Origin: Orlajensenia sp037404875
GTDB taxonomy: Bacteria; Actinomycetota; Actinomycetes; Actinomycetales; Microbacteriaceae
Length of the DNA stretch: 64,000 bases
Direction: 5' to 3'
NCBI RefSeq assembly: GCF_037404875.1
Contig: NZ_JBBELO010000033.1
Span: forward strand, 186,001-250,000
Shown: positions 50,351 through 58,862 of the stretch, piece after piece
Position numbering within the stretch: position 1 is the first letter of the stretch
Layout of the letters: every line of letters begins with the position of its first letter
The notes under the pieces: model-generated
Told to the model about the DNA's origin: nothing
Database searches by the model: none
The model's input: only the letters and a program-made list of their open reading frames with translations
Translations under genes and position numbers: made by a program

Positions 50351-52015
50351 GTGACGATGTCGGTGCTGGACACGGGAGTGCTGGGCGCTGCGGGCGATGA
50401 CGCCCTGTGGTGGCGCAACGCGGTCATCTACCAGGTGTACGTGCGCAGTTTCGCGGACGGCAATGGAGACGGTACCGGCGACCTGGCCGGCGTGAGATCG
50501 CACCTCTGGTACCTGAAGCAGCTCGGCGTGGACGCGATCTGGTTCAACCCCTGGTACCCCTCTCCGCTCGCGGACGGGGGCTACGACGTGAGCGACTACC
50601 GCGACATCCATCCCGCCTTCGGAACGCTTCACGAGGCCGAGCTGCTGATCTCCGAGGCGCTCGCCCTGGGCATCCGCACCATCATCGACATCGTTCCCAA
50701 CCACATCAGCGACCAGCACCCCTGGTTCCAAGCGGCGCTCGCCGCGGGGCCCGGGTCGCCCGAGCGGGAGCGCTTCTGGTTCCGTCCCGGCGTCGGCCCC
50801 GGCGGCGACCAGATGCCGAACAACTGGGTCTCCAACTTCGCCGGCGAAACCTGGACGCGCACGACCAATCCCGACGGCACGCCGGGGGAGTGGTACCTGC
50901 ACCTGTTCACTCCCGAGCAGCCCGACCTGAACTGGAACCACCCCGATGTCAGGGCCGAGCACGAGAGCATCCTGCGGTTCTGGTTCGATCGCGGTGTCGC
51001 GGGGGTGCGCATCGATTCCGCCGCCCTGCTCGTGAAAGACGACGCCCTGCCCGAGGTGCCCGAGAACCCCGGCCCAGGGGAGCATCCCAACACCGACCGC
51101 GACGAGCTGCACGAGATCTATCGGTCCTGGCGGGCCATCGCCGATTCCTACGAGGGAACCCGCGTGCTCGTCGGCGAGATCTGGCTGCCCGACGCCGACC
51201 GGTTCGCCGCCTACCTGCGCCCCGACGAGATGCACACCGCGTTCAACTTCGACTTCATGTCGCGGGGGTGGGATGCCGGCCAGCTGCGGCAGTCCATCGA
51301 CCTGATGCTGTCGGTGCACGCGCCGGTGGGAGCCCCGAGCACATGGGTGCTCTCCAACCACGACGTCACCCGCCCGGTGACCCGTTACGGACGGGAGGAC
51401 TCCTCGTTCGCCTTCGCGACCAAGCGCTTCGGCACGCCGACGGACCTCGCCCTCGGAACCCGGCGGGCGCGCGCGGCCGCGCTGCTCACCGCCGCTCTTC
51501 CCGGCTGCCTCTACATCTATCAGGGCGATGAACTCGGGCTGCCCGAGGTCGAGCTGCCTCGCGAGCTGCTGCACGACCCGATGCACTTCCGCTCCGGCGG
51601 CGTGGATCCCGGACGGGACGGATGCCGTGTTCCGCTGCCCTGGCGGGGCACGCAGGCGCCGTTCGGCTTCAGCCCTGAGGACTCGACCAGCGAGCCGTGG
51701 CTGCCGCAGCCGGCGGATTGGGCGAGCCTGACCGTACAGGCGCAGCAGGCCGATCCCTCCTCCATGCTGTGGCTCTACCGGCAGGCCCTGCGCATTCGAG
51801 CCGAAGAGAACCTGCGCGATACTCCGCTGCGATGGCTTCCGAGCGACCCCCGGGTGCTCGCCTTCGCCAGGGGCGACCGTTTCGTGGCCGTGACCAACCT
51901 CTCCGATCGGGCGATCCAGCTGCCCGACCACGACAGCATCCTGCTGAGCAGCACACCCCTGCTCGACGGGATGCTGCCCTCCGACTCCGCGGCCTGGCTG
52001 AGGATCTCCGCCTGA
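50351..52015 (+). CDS. GH13 alpha-glucosidase (oligo-1,6-glucosidase-like)
   Basis: 554-residue cytoplasmic enzyme of the GH13 alpha-glucosidase group. Catalytic parts: IIDIVPNHISDQHPWF (region I), GVRIDSAAL (nucleophile Asp), VLVGEIWLP (acid/base Glu) and WVLSNHDVTRPV (stabilising Asp). The start AVIYQVYVRSFADGNGDGTGDLAGV is typical. It would split imported alpha-glucosides. GTG 50351 has GAGGAG 9 bases upstream. ATG 50357 is the alternative. It is the first structural gene of the operon, 85 bases before the binding-protein gene. Linkage specificity (1,4 or 1,6, or trehalose) is not decided. Confidence 0.93.
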   Translation: MTMSVLDTGVLGAAGDDALWWRNAVIYQVYVRSFADGNGDGTGDLAGVRSHLWYLKQLGVDAIWFNPWYPSPLADGGYDVSDYRDIHPAFGTLHEAELLISEALALGIRTIIDIVPNHISDQHPWFQAALAAGPGSPERERFWFRPGVGPGGDQMPNNWVSNFAGETWTRTTNPDGTPGEWYLHLFTPEQPDLNWNHPDVRAEHESILRFWFDRGVAGVRIDSAALLVKDDALPEVPENPGPGEHPNTDRDELHEIYRSWRAIADSYEGTRVLVGEIWLPDADRFAAYLRPDEMHTAFNFDFMSRGWDAGQLRQSIDLMLSVHAPVGAPSTWVLSNHDVTRPVTRYGREDSSFAFATKRFGTPTDLALGTRRARAAALLTAALPGCLYIYQGDELGLPEVELPRELLHDPMHFRSGGVDPGRDGCRVPLPWRGTQAPFGFSPEDSTSEPWLPQPADWASLTVQAQQADPSSMLWLYRQALRIRAEENLRDTPLRWLPSDPRVLAFARGDRFVAVTNLSDRAIQLPDHDSILLSSTPLLDGMLPSDSAAWLRISA

Positions 52016-52100
52016 CCGACGAGGCCGGCGTGCCTGCCGGCGCACCACCCCCTGTACCACCACCGACCACAGATGAACACAGCACCGAAAGGACCAGACA

Positions 52101-53462
52101 ATGAAGTCACCAGCAAAGCTGGCGATCGCGGGTGTTGCGGCACTCGCGCTCGCCGGCGCCATGACCGGCTGCAGCCCCGCAGGCGGTTCGAGCGACGGGA
52201 AGCTGCAGCTTCGCGTCGCCACGTTCCCTCCGGGCGCCGACCAGGCCGCCTATGACGCCTTCGCCACTCAGGAGAAGCAGTTCGAGAAGGAACACCCCGA
52301 CATCGACATCATCGGCGTCGAGTACGAGTGGAAGGCGCCCACCTTCGCCGCCCAGCTCGCCGGCGGCAGCCTGCCCGACGTGTTCCTCGTGCCGTTCACC
52401 GACACGAAGACGCTGCTCGAGAACGGCCAGCTCATGAACGTGACGAAGGAGGTGAAAGACCTCGGCTACTCCGACAAGTTCAACCCGGTGATCCTCAATG
52501 AGGTCAAGGACGACAAGGGCGAGATCTTCGGATTCCCGCGTCAGGCCTACGCCAACGGGTTGCACTACAACCGCGACCTGTTCGAGCAGGCCGGCCTCGA
52601 CCCCGACAAGCCGCCGACCACGTGGGACGAGGTGCGGGCCGATGCCAAGCAGATCGCCGAGAAGACCGGCAAGGCGGGGTACGCGACCATGACCAAGGGC
52701 AACACCGGCGGGTGGCAGCTGACGACCCAGTCGGTCTCGCGGGGTGCCGTTGATCAGACCGAGAAGGGTGGCAAGTACACCTCCACCATCGACAACGACG
52801 CGACGAAGGAGACCCTGCAGTACCTGCACGACCTGCGCTGGGAAGACAACTCCATGGGAGACAACTTCCTGCTCGACTGGAGCGGCATCAACAAGGAGTT
52901 CGCCGCGGGCAACATCGGCATGTACACCTCCGGTTCGGATGTCTACACCGCACTCGTTCGCGACTTCGGCATGAAGCCCGAGCAGTACGGCCTCACCGTC
53001 ATCCCGACGGAGAACGACGGCGGAGTGCTCGGCGGCGGTGACGTCGCCGTCATGAGCCCGAAGATCGATGACGCCCACAAGAAGGCGGGCGTCACCTGGA
53101 TCGACTGGTACTACATGCAGAAGCTGCTCGACAAGGATGCCGCCGTGAAGGACGCCAAGGCGCTCGCCGCGAGCGACCAGGCCGTGGGGACGCCGGTGCT
53201 GCCGGTGCTCGACAAGGCCACGTACGAGCAGGACCAGGAATGGATCAAGCCCTACGTGAACGTGCCGCTCGACCAGATGAAGGGCTTCTTCGACGGCATC
53301 TTCGACCAGAAGCCGGTCGGAGAGTCCAAGGCGCAGACGCAGCCCATCTACGCACTCATGGACAACGTGGTGCAGGCCGTGCTCACCGACAAGAACGCGG
53401 ACATCGATGCCCTGCTGAAGAAGCTCGACAGCGACGCCCAGGCGCTCATCGACGAAGGCTGA
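52101..53462 (+). CDS. Sugar ABC transporter binding lipoprotein
   Basis: 453-residue solute-binding protein, family 1. The signal MKSPAKLAIAGVAALALAGAMTGC ends in lipobox AMTGC, and a Gly/Ser linker follows. The mature part has the usual pattern EKQFEKEHPDIDIIGVEYEW, then LAGGSLPDVFLVP. The ribosome site GAAAGGAC precedes the ATG. It follows the GH13 gene and leads two permease genes after a 204-base gap that carries a hairpin and a repeat block. The ligand is probably an alpha-glucoside, inferred from the neighbouring enzyme. Confidence 0.92.
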   Translation: MKSPAKLAIAGVAALALAGAMTGCSPAGGSSDGKLQLRVATFPPGADQAAYDAFATQEKQFEKEHPDIDIIGVEYEWKAPTFAAQLAGGSLPDVFLVPFTDTKTLLENGQLMNVTKEVKDLGYSDKFNPVILNEVKDDKGEIFGFPRQAYANGLHYNRDLFEQAGLDPDKPPTTWDEVRADAKQIAEKTGKAGYATMTKGNTGGWQLTTQSVSRGAVDQTEKGGKYTSTIDNDATKETLQYLHDLRWEDNSMGDNFLLDWSGINKEFAAGNIGMYTSGSDVYTALVRDFGMKPEQYGLTVIPTENDGGVLGGGDVAVMSPKIDDAHKKAGVTWIDWYYMQKLLDKDAAVKDAKALAASDQAVGTPVLPVLDKATYEQDQEWIKPYVNVPLDQMKGFFDGIFDQKPVGESKAQTQPIYALMDNVVQAVLTDKNADIDALLKKLDSDAQALIDEG

Positions 53463-53468
53463 CCGGAT

Positions 53469-53500
53469 GCCGGGGCCGGCGCTGCGGCGTCGGCCCCGGC
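53469..53500 (+). terminator. Hairpin after the second binding-protein gene
   Basis: Perfect 10-bp stem GCCGGGGCCG / CGGCCCCGGC with a 12-base loop, 6 bases after the binding-protein stop. It mirrors the hairpin at 10550-10583 in the cellobiose operon and probably lowers permease expression relative to the binding protein. Confidence 0.78.
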
Positions 53501-53532
53501 TCCCGTTCCCCAACCGCTGTTGCCTGAGCCTC

Positions 53533-53636
53533 GTTCCCTGAGCCTGTCGAAGGGAACCGTTCCCCGAGCAGCCGTTCCCTGAGCCTGTCGAAGGGACGTT
53601 CCCTGAGCCTTGTTCCCTGAGCCTGTCGAAGGGAAC
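53533..53636. repeat. Tandem palindromic repeat, CCCTGAGCCTGTCGAAGGG core
   Basis: Three full copies with core CCCTGAGCCTGTCGAAGGG lie at 53533-53557, 53574-53597 and 53612-53636, each flanked by GTT and AAC or AC. Truncated pieces (CCCTGAGCC, CCCCGAGCA) lie between and before them from about 53521. The outer arms (GTTCCCT / AGGGAAC) pair, so each copy can form a hairpin. I recall this sequence as a widespread REP-like repeat of actinobacteria. A single variant is at 26473-26497. Confidence 0.88.
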
Positions 53637-53666
53637 TACACCCCACTCCCGGAAGGAATCCAGCAG

Positions 53667-54644
53667 ATGACGGTCACGCATCCTGCACCCGCCCTGCTCG
53701 AACCGGAACCCGAGCATCCGATGGCACCCGCACCGCAGCGCAAGCGCTCACGTACCCCGACCACCTGGTTGCGTGGAGGCGGCCTGGCGAATCTCGTCTT
53801 CCTCGCGCCGATGCTGATCGTGTTCGCGGCATTCAGCTGGGGACCGATCGTGCAGTCCGTCGTCATGAGCTTCCAGAAGACGAACCTCGTGACGCCGGCG
53901 GTCTTTGTCGGCGTCGACAACTTCACCAAGGTGCTCGCCGACCCCAACCTCGGCACGGCGATCCTCAACACCCTGTACTTCGCGGCGCTCGCCCTCGTCT
54001 TCGGGTTTCCGCTGCCGATCATCCTCGCGGTGCTGATGAGCGAGGTGAAGCGCGGCAAGGGGCTCTACAGCGCCCTCGCCTACCTGCCGGTCGTCATCCC
54101 GCCGGTGGTCGCCGTGCTGCTGTGGACCGTCTTCTACGACGCAAGTCCGAACGGCGTGTTCAACGTGATCCTGGGCGGGTTCGGCATTCCGCCCCAGCCG
54201 TGGTTGCAGTCGTCGGCGACGGCGATGCCCTCCATCGTGATCGAGGCGACCTGGGCGGCGGCCGGAGGGTCGATCATCATCTACCTCGCCGCACTCATCA
54301 GCGTTCCCCCCGAGCTCTACGATGCGGCCGAGGTCGACGGGGCCGGCATCTGGAGCAAGATCTGGCACGTCACACTGCCGCAGTTGCGCGGCGTGCTCTT
54401 CATCATGCTGATCCTGCAGGTGATCGCGACGTCGCAGGTCTTCCTCGAGCCGTACCTCTTCACCGGGGGCGGACCGAACAACGCGACCCTCACCATCCTG
54501 CTGCTCATCTACCGCTATGCCTTCCAGAACAGTCTCGGCGGCGCCTACGGCGAGGCCACCGCGCTGAGCCTCATGCTCGCGGTGTTCCTGGGCATCCTGA
54601 GCTTCGCCTACTTCAAGTTGACCGAGCGTTGGAGCACGAATTGA
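53667..54644 (+). CDS. Sugar ABC transporter permease, MalF type
   Basis: 325-residue CUT1 permease with about six helices, starting ANLVFLAPMLIVFAAFSWGPIVQS. The EAA loop is ELYDAAEVDGAGIWSKIWHVTLP. ATG 53667 has GGAAGGA upstream. The longer frame to 53610 runs through the repeat block and is not used. The Pro/Glu-rich N-tail (about 35 residues) is cytosolic. It overlaps the next permease by four bases. Confidence 0.92.
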   Translation: MTVTHPAPALLEPEPEHPMAPAPQRKRSRTPTTWLRGGGLANLVFLAPMLIVFAAFSWGPIVQSVVMSFQKTNLVTPAVFVGVDNFTKVLADPNLGTAILNTLYFAALALVFGFPLPIILAVLMSEVKRGKGLYSALAYLPVVIPPVVAVLLWTVFYDASPNGVFNVILGGFGIPPQPWLQSSATAMPSIVIEATWAAAGGSIIIYLAALISVPPELYDAAEVDGAGIWSKIWHVTLPQLRGVLFIMLILQVIATSQVFLEPYLFTGGGPNNATLTILLLIYRYAFQNSLGGAYGEATALSLMLAVFLGILSFAYFKLTERWSTN

Positions 54645-55609
54645 CCGCCGGAGCACCCACCGACCTCAGCCGCATCGAACGGCCGGCCATGAGCGTGAGG
54701 AAGAGCAAGCGTCGCCAGTCGCTCGACGACATCGCGGATCGCGGCGTACTCAGCGGCTTCGATCGGCGCAAGCCGGGTGTGCGGGTCTCGATGAGCGCCG
54801 TGCACATCGTGCTGTTCGTCGGCCTCGTCGTCGCCGGGCTCGGCCCCATCCTCTGGCTCGCCAAGGCTGCCGTCACCCCGACGCAGGACACCCTGCGCCA
54901 GCCGTTCGCCCTCTGGCCCAACGGCATCGACTGGGCGAACCTCTCATCGGCGTGGAACGACATCCACATCGACCAGTACTTCCTCAACACCGTCATCATC
55001 GCCCTCGGCTCCTGGTTCTTCCAGGTGCTCGTGGCGACGACGGCGGGATACGCCCTCTCGATCCTGCGGCCGAAGTACGCACCGATCCTCAACGGACTCG
55101 TGCTCGCGACGCTGTTCGTCCCCGCCGTGGTGCTGCTCGTGCCGCTCTACCTCACGATCCTGCATCCGCCCGTGATCGGCACCTCGCTGCTCAACACCTA
55201 CTGGGCGGTCTGGTTGCCCGCGGCCGCCAATGCGTTCAACATCCTGCTCGTCAAGCGCTTCTTCGACAACCTCCCGCGCGAGGTGTTCGAGGCGGCCAAG
55301 ACGGACGGCGCCGGGCCGTACCGGGTGTTCTGGTCCATCGTGCTGCCGATGTCGAAGCCGATCCTCGGAGTGGTCTCCGTCTTCGCGGTCATCGCCGCCT
55401 GGAAGGACTTCCTCTGGCCGCTTCTCGTGCTGCCCGACCCGGCGGTGCAGCCGCTGTCGGTGCGCCTGCCAGCGGTGCAGTCGCAGACAGAGCTCGACGT
55501 GTTCCTGGCGGCCCTGGCGATCTCGACGATCATCCCCGTGGTGCTCTTCCTCGTGTTCCAGCGGCTGTTCCTGCGCAGCGCCGGACTGGGCGGCGCCGTC
55601 AAGGGCTGA
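54641..55609 (+). CDS. Sugar ABC transporter permease, MalG type (TTG start)
   Basis: 322-residue CUT1 permease, partner of the preceding gene. The EAA loop is EVFEAAKTDGAGPYRVFWSIVLP, and the family ending GGAVKG is present. I chose TTG 54641: it overlaps the upstream stop (TTGA) and has TTGGAG 7 bases before it. The first ATG (54689) lacks a ribosome site. The operon has no ATPase gene, as in the cellobiose operon, so both importers may share one ATPase encoded elsewhere. The transcript ends before the tRNA-Arg promoter at 55611. Confidence 0.9.
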   Translation: MTAGAPTDLSRIERPAMSVRKSKRRQSLDDIADRGVLSGFDRRKPGVRVSMSAVHIVLFVGLVVAGLGPILWLAKAAVTPTQDTLRQPFALWPNGIDWANLSSAWNDIHIDQYFLNTVIIALGSWFFQVLVATTAGYALSILRPKYAPILNGLVLATLFVPAVVLLVPLYLTILHPPVIGTSLLNTYWAVWLPAAANAFNILLVKRFFDNLPREVFEAAKTDGAGPYRVFWSIVLPMSKPILGVVSVFAVIAAWKDFLWPLLVLPDPAVQPLSVRLPAVQSQTELDVFLAALAISTIIPVVLFLVFQRLFLRSAGLGGAVKG

Positions 55610-55610
55610 A

Positions 55611-55640
55611 TTGGAGATGGCCGGCTTCCTGGGATATAGT
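55611..55640 (+). promoter_or_regulatory. Promoter of tRNA-Arg
   Basis: -35-like TTGGAG (55611-55616) and -10 TATAGT (55635-55640) with an 18-base spacer, 35 bases before the mature tRNA. Confidence 0.65.
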
Positions 55641-55675
55641 CTCTAGGTTGCTTCCGGTCGCGGAGGCGGCGGAAT

Positions 55676-55748
55676 GCGCCTGTAGCTCAACGGATAGAGC
55701 ATCTGACTACGGATCAGAAGGTTGGGGGTTCGAGTCCCTCCAGGCGCA
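55676..55748 (+). tRNA. tRNA-Arg (anticodon ACG)
   Basis: 73-base tRNA. Acceptor GCGCCTG / CAGGCGC with discriminator A, D-arm with GGATAGAGC, anticodon stem TCTGA/TCAGA with loop CTACGGA (anticodon ACG; inosine at position 34 would read CGU, CGC and CGA), T-arm GGGGGTTCGAGTCCCTC. CCA is not encoded. Confidence 0.97.
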
Positions 55749-55770
55749 CACTGTGAGACAGTGATCGAAT

Positions 55771-55788
55771 GGCCCGCTTCGGCGGGCC
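55771..55788 (+). terminator. Terminator after tRNA-Arg
   Basis: Stem GGCCCGC / GCGGGCC closed by the stable TTCG tetraloop and followed by TTTCGCGTTT. The best-formed intrinsic terminator in the window. Confidence 0.85.
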
Positions 55789-55929
55789 TTTCGCGTTTCT
55801 CGGCCCTCCTGAACACGTCGGGGGCGTTGCCAGCCTGTCGAAACCCCGACCGATCTGCGCCGACGTTACGGTCGCGCAACCTGGGCGACATCGATAGTCG
55901 CTACCGTGTCTGCCAACGGAGGGATATTC

Positions 55930-56715
55930 ATGAGCACAGCTGCGGTGGACCAAGAGGCGCAGGCCGATCGTTTCGGGCGGGCGATCGAGCGCAACGACGG
56001 CAGGGACTTCCCCTACTACGACGGCATCCCGGTGCACGTCGCGAGCTGGAAGTGGATCGTCGTGATCCTCGCCTGCGTCCTCGGCTTCGCCCTGCTGATT
56101 CTTCTGCCGCAGCCGACGAACCTCGCGGCGCTGCTCCCGCGCATCCTCTTTCCGCTGGTTCCGTTCGTGACCTTCGCAGTGCTCGTCAGGCCCCAGTGGT
56201 CGGCGATCTTCCGCCGGGTCACGGGTCGGGACGTGCTGACGATGGTCGTGTTCTGGCTGCTCAACCTGGCGGTGACGTTCCTCGTCGGCATCCTCGTGAA
56301 AGCGCTGTTCGGCGCAGCGTCCAATCCTGCGGCCGGCGGTGTGGGCGAACACGGTGCCGTCGACCTGATCGCGTTCTACCTCGGCACCGGCATCCAGCTG
56401 TTCGGCGAGGAGCTCTTCACGATCCTGCCGTTCCTCGCCGTGCTGTACTGGATGCATCGGGCAGGGCTCGGCCGCAAGGGCGCCGTTCTCGTCGCGTGGC
56501 TCGTCACGGCGGTCTGGTTCGGTGCTGCGCACTTGCCCACGTACCAGTGGAACGTCGCCCAGGCGCTGCTCGTCATCGGCGTCGCACGGCTCGTGCTCAC
56601 CTTGGCCTTCATCCGAACGAAGAACATCTGGGTCAGCACCGGAGCCCACATCCTCAACGACTGGGCGACGTTCACGCTGGTCATCCTCACCGGTCTCGCC
56701 GTGAGCGCCGCCTGA
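55930..56715 (+). CDS. CPBP-family intramembrane glutamic protease
   Basis: 261-residue membrane protein with about seven helices. The CPBP/Abi motifs are present: GEELFTILPFLAVLYW (paired glutamates), WFGAAHLPTY (F-x-x-x-H) and GAHILNDW (H-x-x-x-D/N). These intramembrane proteases relate to Rce1-type CAAX processing, and in bacteria some act in bacteriocin self-immunity. ATG 55930 has GGAGGG upstream. GTG 55906 is less likely. It stands alone, with no bacteriocin gene nearby, so the substrate is unknown. Confidence 0.9.
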   Translation: MSTAAVDQEAQADRFGRAIERNDGRDFPYYDGIPVHVASWKWIVVILACVLGFALLILLPQPTNLAALLPRILFPLVPFVTFAVLVRPQWSAIFRRVTGRDVLTMVVFWLLNLAVTFLVGILVKALFGAASNPAAGGVGEHGAVDLIAFYLGTGIQLFGEELFTILPFLAVLYWMHRAGLGRKGAVLVAWLVTAVWFGAAHLPTYQWNVAQALLVIGVARLVLTLAFIRTKNIWVSTGAHILNDWATFTLVILTGLAVSAA

Positions 56716-56756
56716 GCCGGCCGCAACCTCTGAGTAGCCGACCTACGTCGCGTGAG

Positions 56757-58295
56757 TCAGCGGCCGGCGGCTGCGGGCTGCTGCTGGGCCGCGCGGGATG
56801 GGTTGCGTTGCGTGCGCGTTCCGAGTCCTTCTTTCGCGGGACCCTCGAGCACGGCGCCGTCGGGAGCGAAGCGCGAGCCGTGAGCGGGGCAGTCCCAGCT
56901 CTTCTCCGCGTCGTTCCAGCCCAGGATGGCGTGCTGGTGTGAGCAGATGGCCGACACGCGGCACGTGAGGCCCTCCACCGTCGACTCCGCGGTCGGGGCC
57001 ACCCCCGCACGTCCGACCACGCCGGCACCCTCGGCGGGTGCGGCATCCGGCAGGCGCCGGCTGAGCGCCCCCGCCCAGCCGACCGCGTAGTACTTCAGCT
57101 GCGCCGCGTTCATGCCGATGCCGGTTGCGATGGCCGCGGGAAGCGTCGGCCGGTGGTGCAGGGTTCTCGCCCACTCGGGCTCGCCGCCGAGCAGGTCGGC
57201 CGCGAGCGTCAGGGCGCACTGCGCCGCGTTCGTCATGCCCCACTTGTCATAGCCGGTGGCCACGAAGATGCGGCCGCGACCCCGCGGAAGCCATCCCACG
57301 AACGGCACGCCGTGCGGCGTCTCGTAATCCTGCGCGCTCCACCAGTTCGTGCGCTCGGCTCCGGCCCAGTGGGTGAGGGTCCACTCATGCAGGTTTTCGA
57401 CGAGCGCGGCCGGCGAGGGGTCCCGTCCGACGACGTGACCGTTGCCGCCGACGACGAGCAGTTCCCCGCCTTCCCCGTCGGGAGTCGTGCGGATGGAGCG
57501 CGACGGGCTGTCGACACTGAGGTACATCTCCGAGGGGAGGGCGGTGCCCGCCGCCACGCGATAACTCGCGGCGTACGAACGCAGCGCGCGGAGCTTGGCG
57601 AAATAGAGGCCACGGTCGAGCACGGGTGTTCCCGTCGCGAGCACGAGCCGCTCGGCACGGAACGCACCGACCGTGGTGTGCACCGCGACGGGGTGGATCG
57701 CCTTCGCGCCGACGAGGCGCACGCCCGTGTGCAGCACTCCGCCCAGGGAGCGGAACTCGCGGGCGAGGGCCGCGAGCACGTGCATGGGATCGAATTCCGC
57801 CTGGTCGGCCAGGGCGACGGCGGCCGTGGTCGGGAACGGCAGCCCGGCATCCGGCTCGAGTGTCACGGGGAGACCGGCAGCGGATGCCGCGGTGAACTCC
57901 GCTTCGACCGTGCGCGCGCCCTCCGGCGTCGTCGCATAGCTGTACGCCGTGCGCCGCTGCACGGGAACCGCGTGCGTTGCGGCGAAGTCGAGCATCCAGC
58001 GCTGTCCGGCGAGATTGGCGGCCACGTAGGCCTGCAGCACGGCCTCGGTGTTCTTGGAACGGATCTTCTGCAAGTGCGAGCCCTGGAGCAGGCTCAGCTT
58101 CGCCGTGGTGTTGCCCGTCGCGACCGCTCCCACGTCGCGGGCCTCGAGAACGGCGACCCTGCGTCCGGCGCGGGCGAGAAGCAGTGCGGTGGTGAGGCCG
58201 GTGAGCCCCGCGCCCACGACGATCTCGTCGAAGTCGCGGCGGCCGAGGACATCCGTTTCGATCGCCGGTGAACGGTCGAGCCACAGTGAGGTCAT
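56757..58295 (-). CDS. FAD-dependent oxidoreductase with Rieske domain
   Basis: 512-residue fusion. The N-terminal DadA/GlcD-like oxidoreductase (about 22-370) binds FAD at IVVGAGLTGLTTALLLARAGRRVAVLEA. The C-terminal Rieske [2Fe-2S] domain (about 435-490) keeps the cluster ligands C-S-H and C-P-A-H in AICSHQHAILGW and SWDCPAHGSRF. Rieske proteins of the high-potential type have two more cysteines for a disulfide (C-T-H-x-G-C and C-P-C-H). Both are replaced here. No signal peptide. Similar fusions (YhfW-like) are common in Bacillus and actinobacteria, with unknown substrate. The Gln/Ala-rich C-tail is low complexity. Confidence 0.9.
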   Translation of the reverse strand: MTSLWLDRSPAIETDVLGRRDFDEIVVGAGLTGLTTALLLARAGRRVAVLEARDVGAVATGNTTAKLSLLQGSHLQKIRSKNTEAVLQAYVAANLAGQRWMLDFAATHAVPVQRRTAYSYATTPEGARTVEAEFTAASAAGLPVTLEPDAGLPFPTTAAVALADQAEFDPMHVLAALAREFRSLGGVLHTGVRLVGAKAIHPVAVHTTVGAFRAERLVLATGTPVLDRGLYFAKLRALRSYAASYRVAAGTALPSEMYLSVDSPSRSIRTTPDGEGGELLVVGGNGHVVGRDPSPAALVENLHEWTLTHWAGAERTNWWSAQDYETPHGVPFVGWLPRGRGRIFVATGYDKWGMTNAAQCALTLAADLLGGEPEWARTLHHRPTLPAAIATGIGMNAAQLKYYAVGWAGALSRRLPDAAPAEGAGVVGRAGVAPTAESTVEGLTCRVSAICSHQHAILGWNDAEKSWDCPAHGSRFAPDGAVLEGPAKEGLGTRTQRNPSRAAQQQPAAAGR

Positions 58296-58545
58296 GACCG
58301 AACGCTAGGCGGCGGAGCTGAGCGGATCAACAGGGTTGACGGATGCGGCGCGGGCGGCCAAGGAAACGTGCGCGAAGTGCCGCGGATCTGGGCGTTCGTG
58401 CGGGTTCGTTCCCGTACTATTGCTACGCGCGCCGGACCAGCGATCCTGCCGGTTCGCCCGGGTTCAAGCTTTGCCCCGACTTCGTCGTCGAGTCAACCCC
58501 TGTGACCGGGTGCGATCGGTGCGCTTGTCGATTCGGGACGGGAAC

Positions 58546-58851
58546 ATGGGAACGCTCTACTACGGCGCAACGGCGACGGAATTCACCTTCGACGACCGTG
58601 TGCTCGCGCACCTGCAGGTCGTCTTCAGCGCGAAGCTGAGGCGTCGCGAGAACTTCTTCTTCAGCTGGACCGACGGGGTCGAGCTCGGCAGCGGGCGGCG
58701 GGCGCTCTGGATCTCGGACTCCGTTCCGCTGTACTTCCGCTTCAACGGCTCGCGCACGCCGGTCCTGAACCGCCAGTGGCTGGATGACCTCGCGGTCTCG
58801 GCGGCGAGCACGCAGGGCCTGGTGCTCGGCGCGGAGCCCCTGGAAGCGTAA
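58546..58851 (+). CDS. DUF7882-like small protein (Microbacteriaceae type)
   Basis: 101-residue soluble protein: MGTLYYGATATEFTFDDRVL at the start, LRRRENFFFSWTDG in the middle. I recall this family as abundant and nearly confined to Microbacteriaceae, sometimes mislabelled as ATP-dependent DNA ligase and now as DUF7882. It probably forms a small beta-rich binding fold. ATG 58546 has GGGACGGG upstream. The longer frame to 58336 is not conserved. A second small gene follows 11 bases later, probably on the same transcript. Its presence supports the taxonomic placement. Confidence 0.82.
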   Translation: MGTLYYGATATEFTFDDRVLAHLQVVFSAKLRRRENFFFSWTDGVELGSGRRALWISDSVPLYFRFNGSRTPVLNRQWLDDLAVSAASTQGLVLGAEPLEA

Positions 58852-58862
58852 GAGCAGACCTC

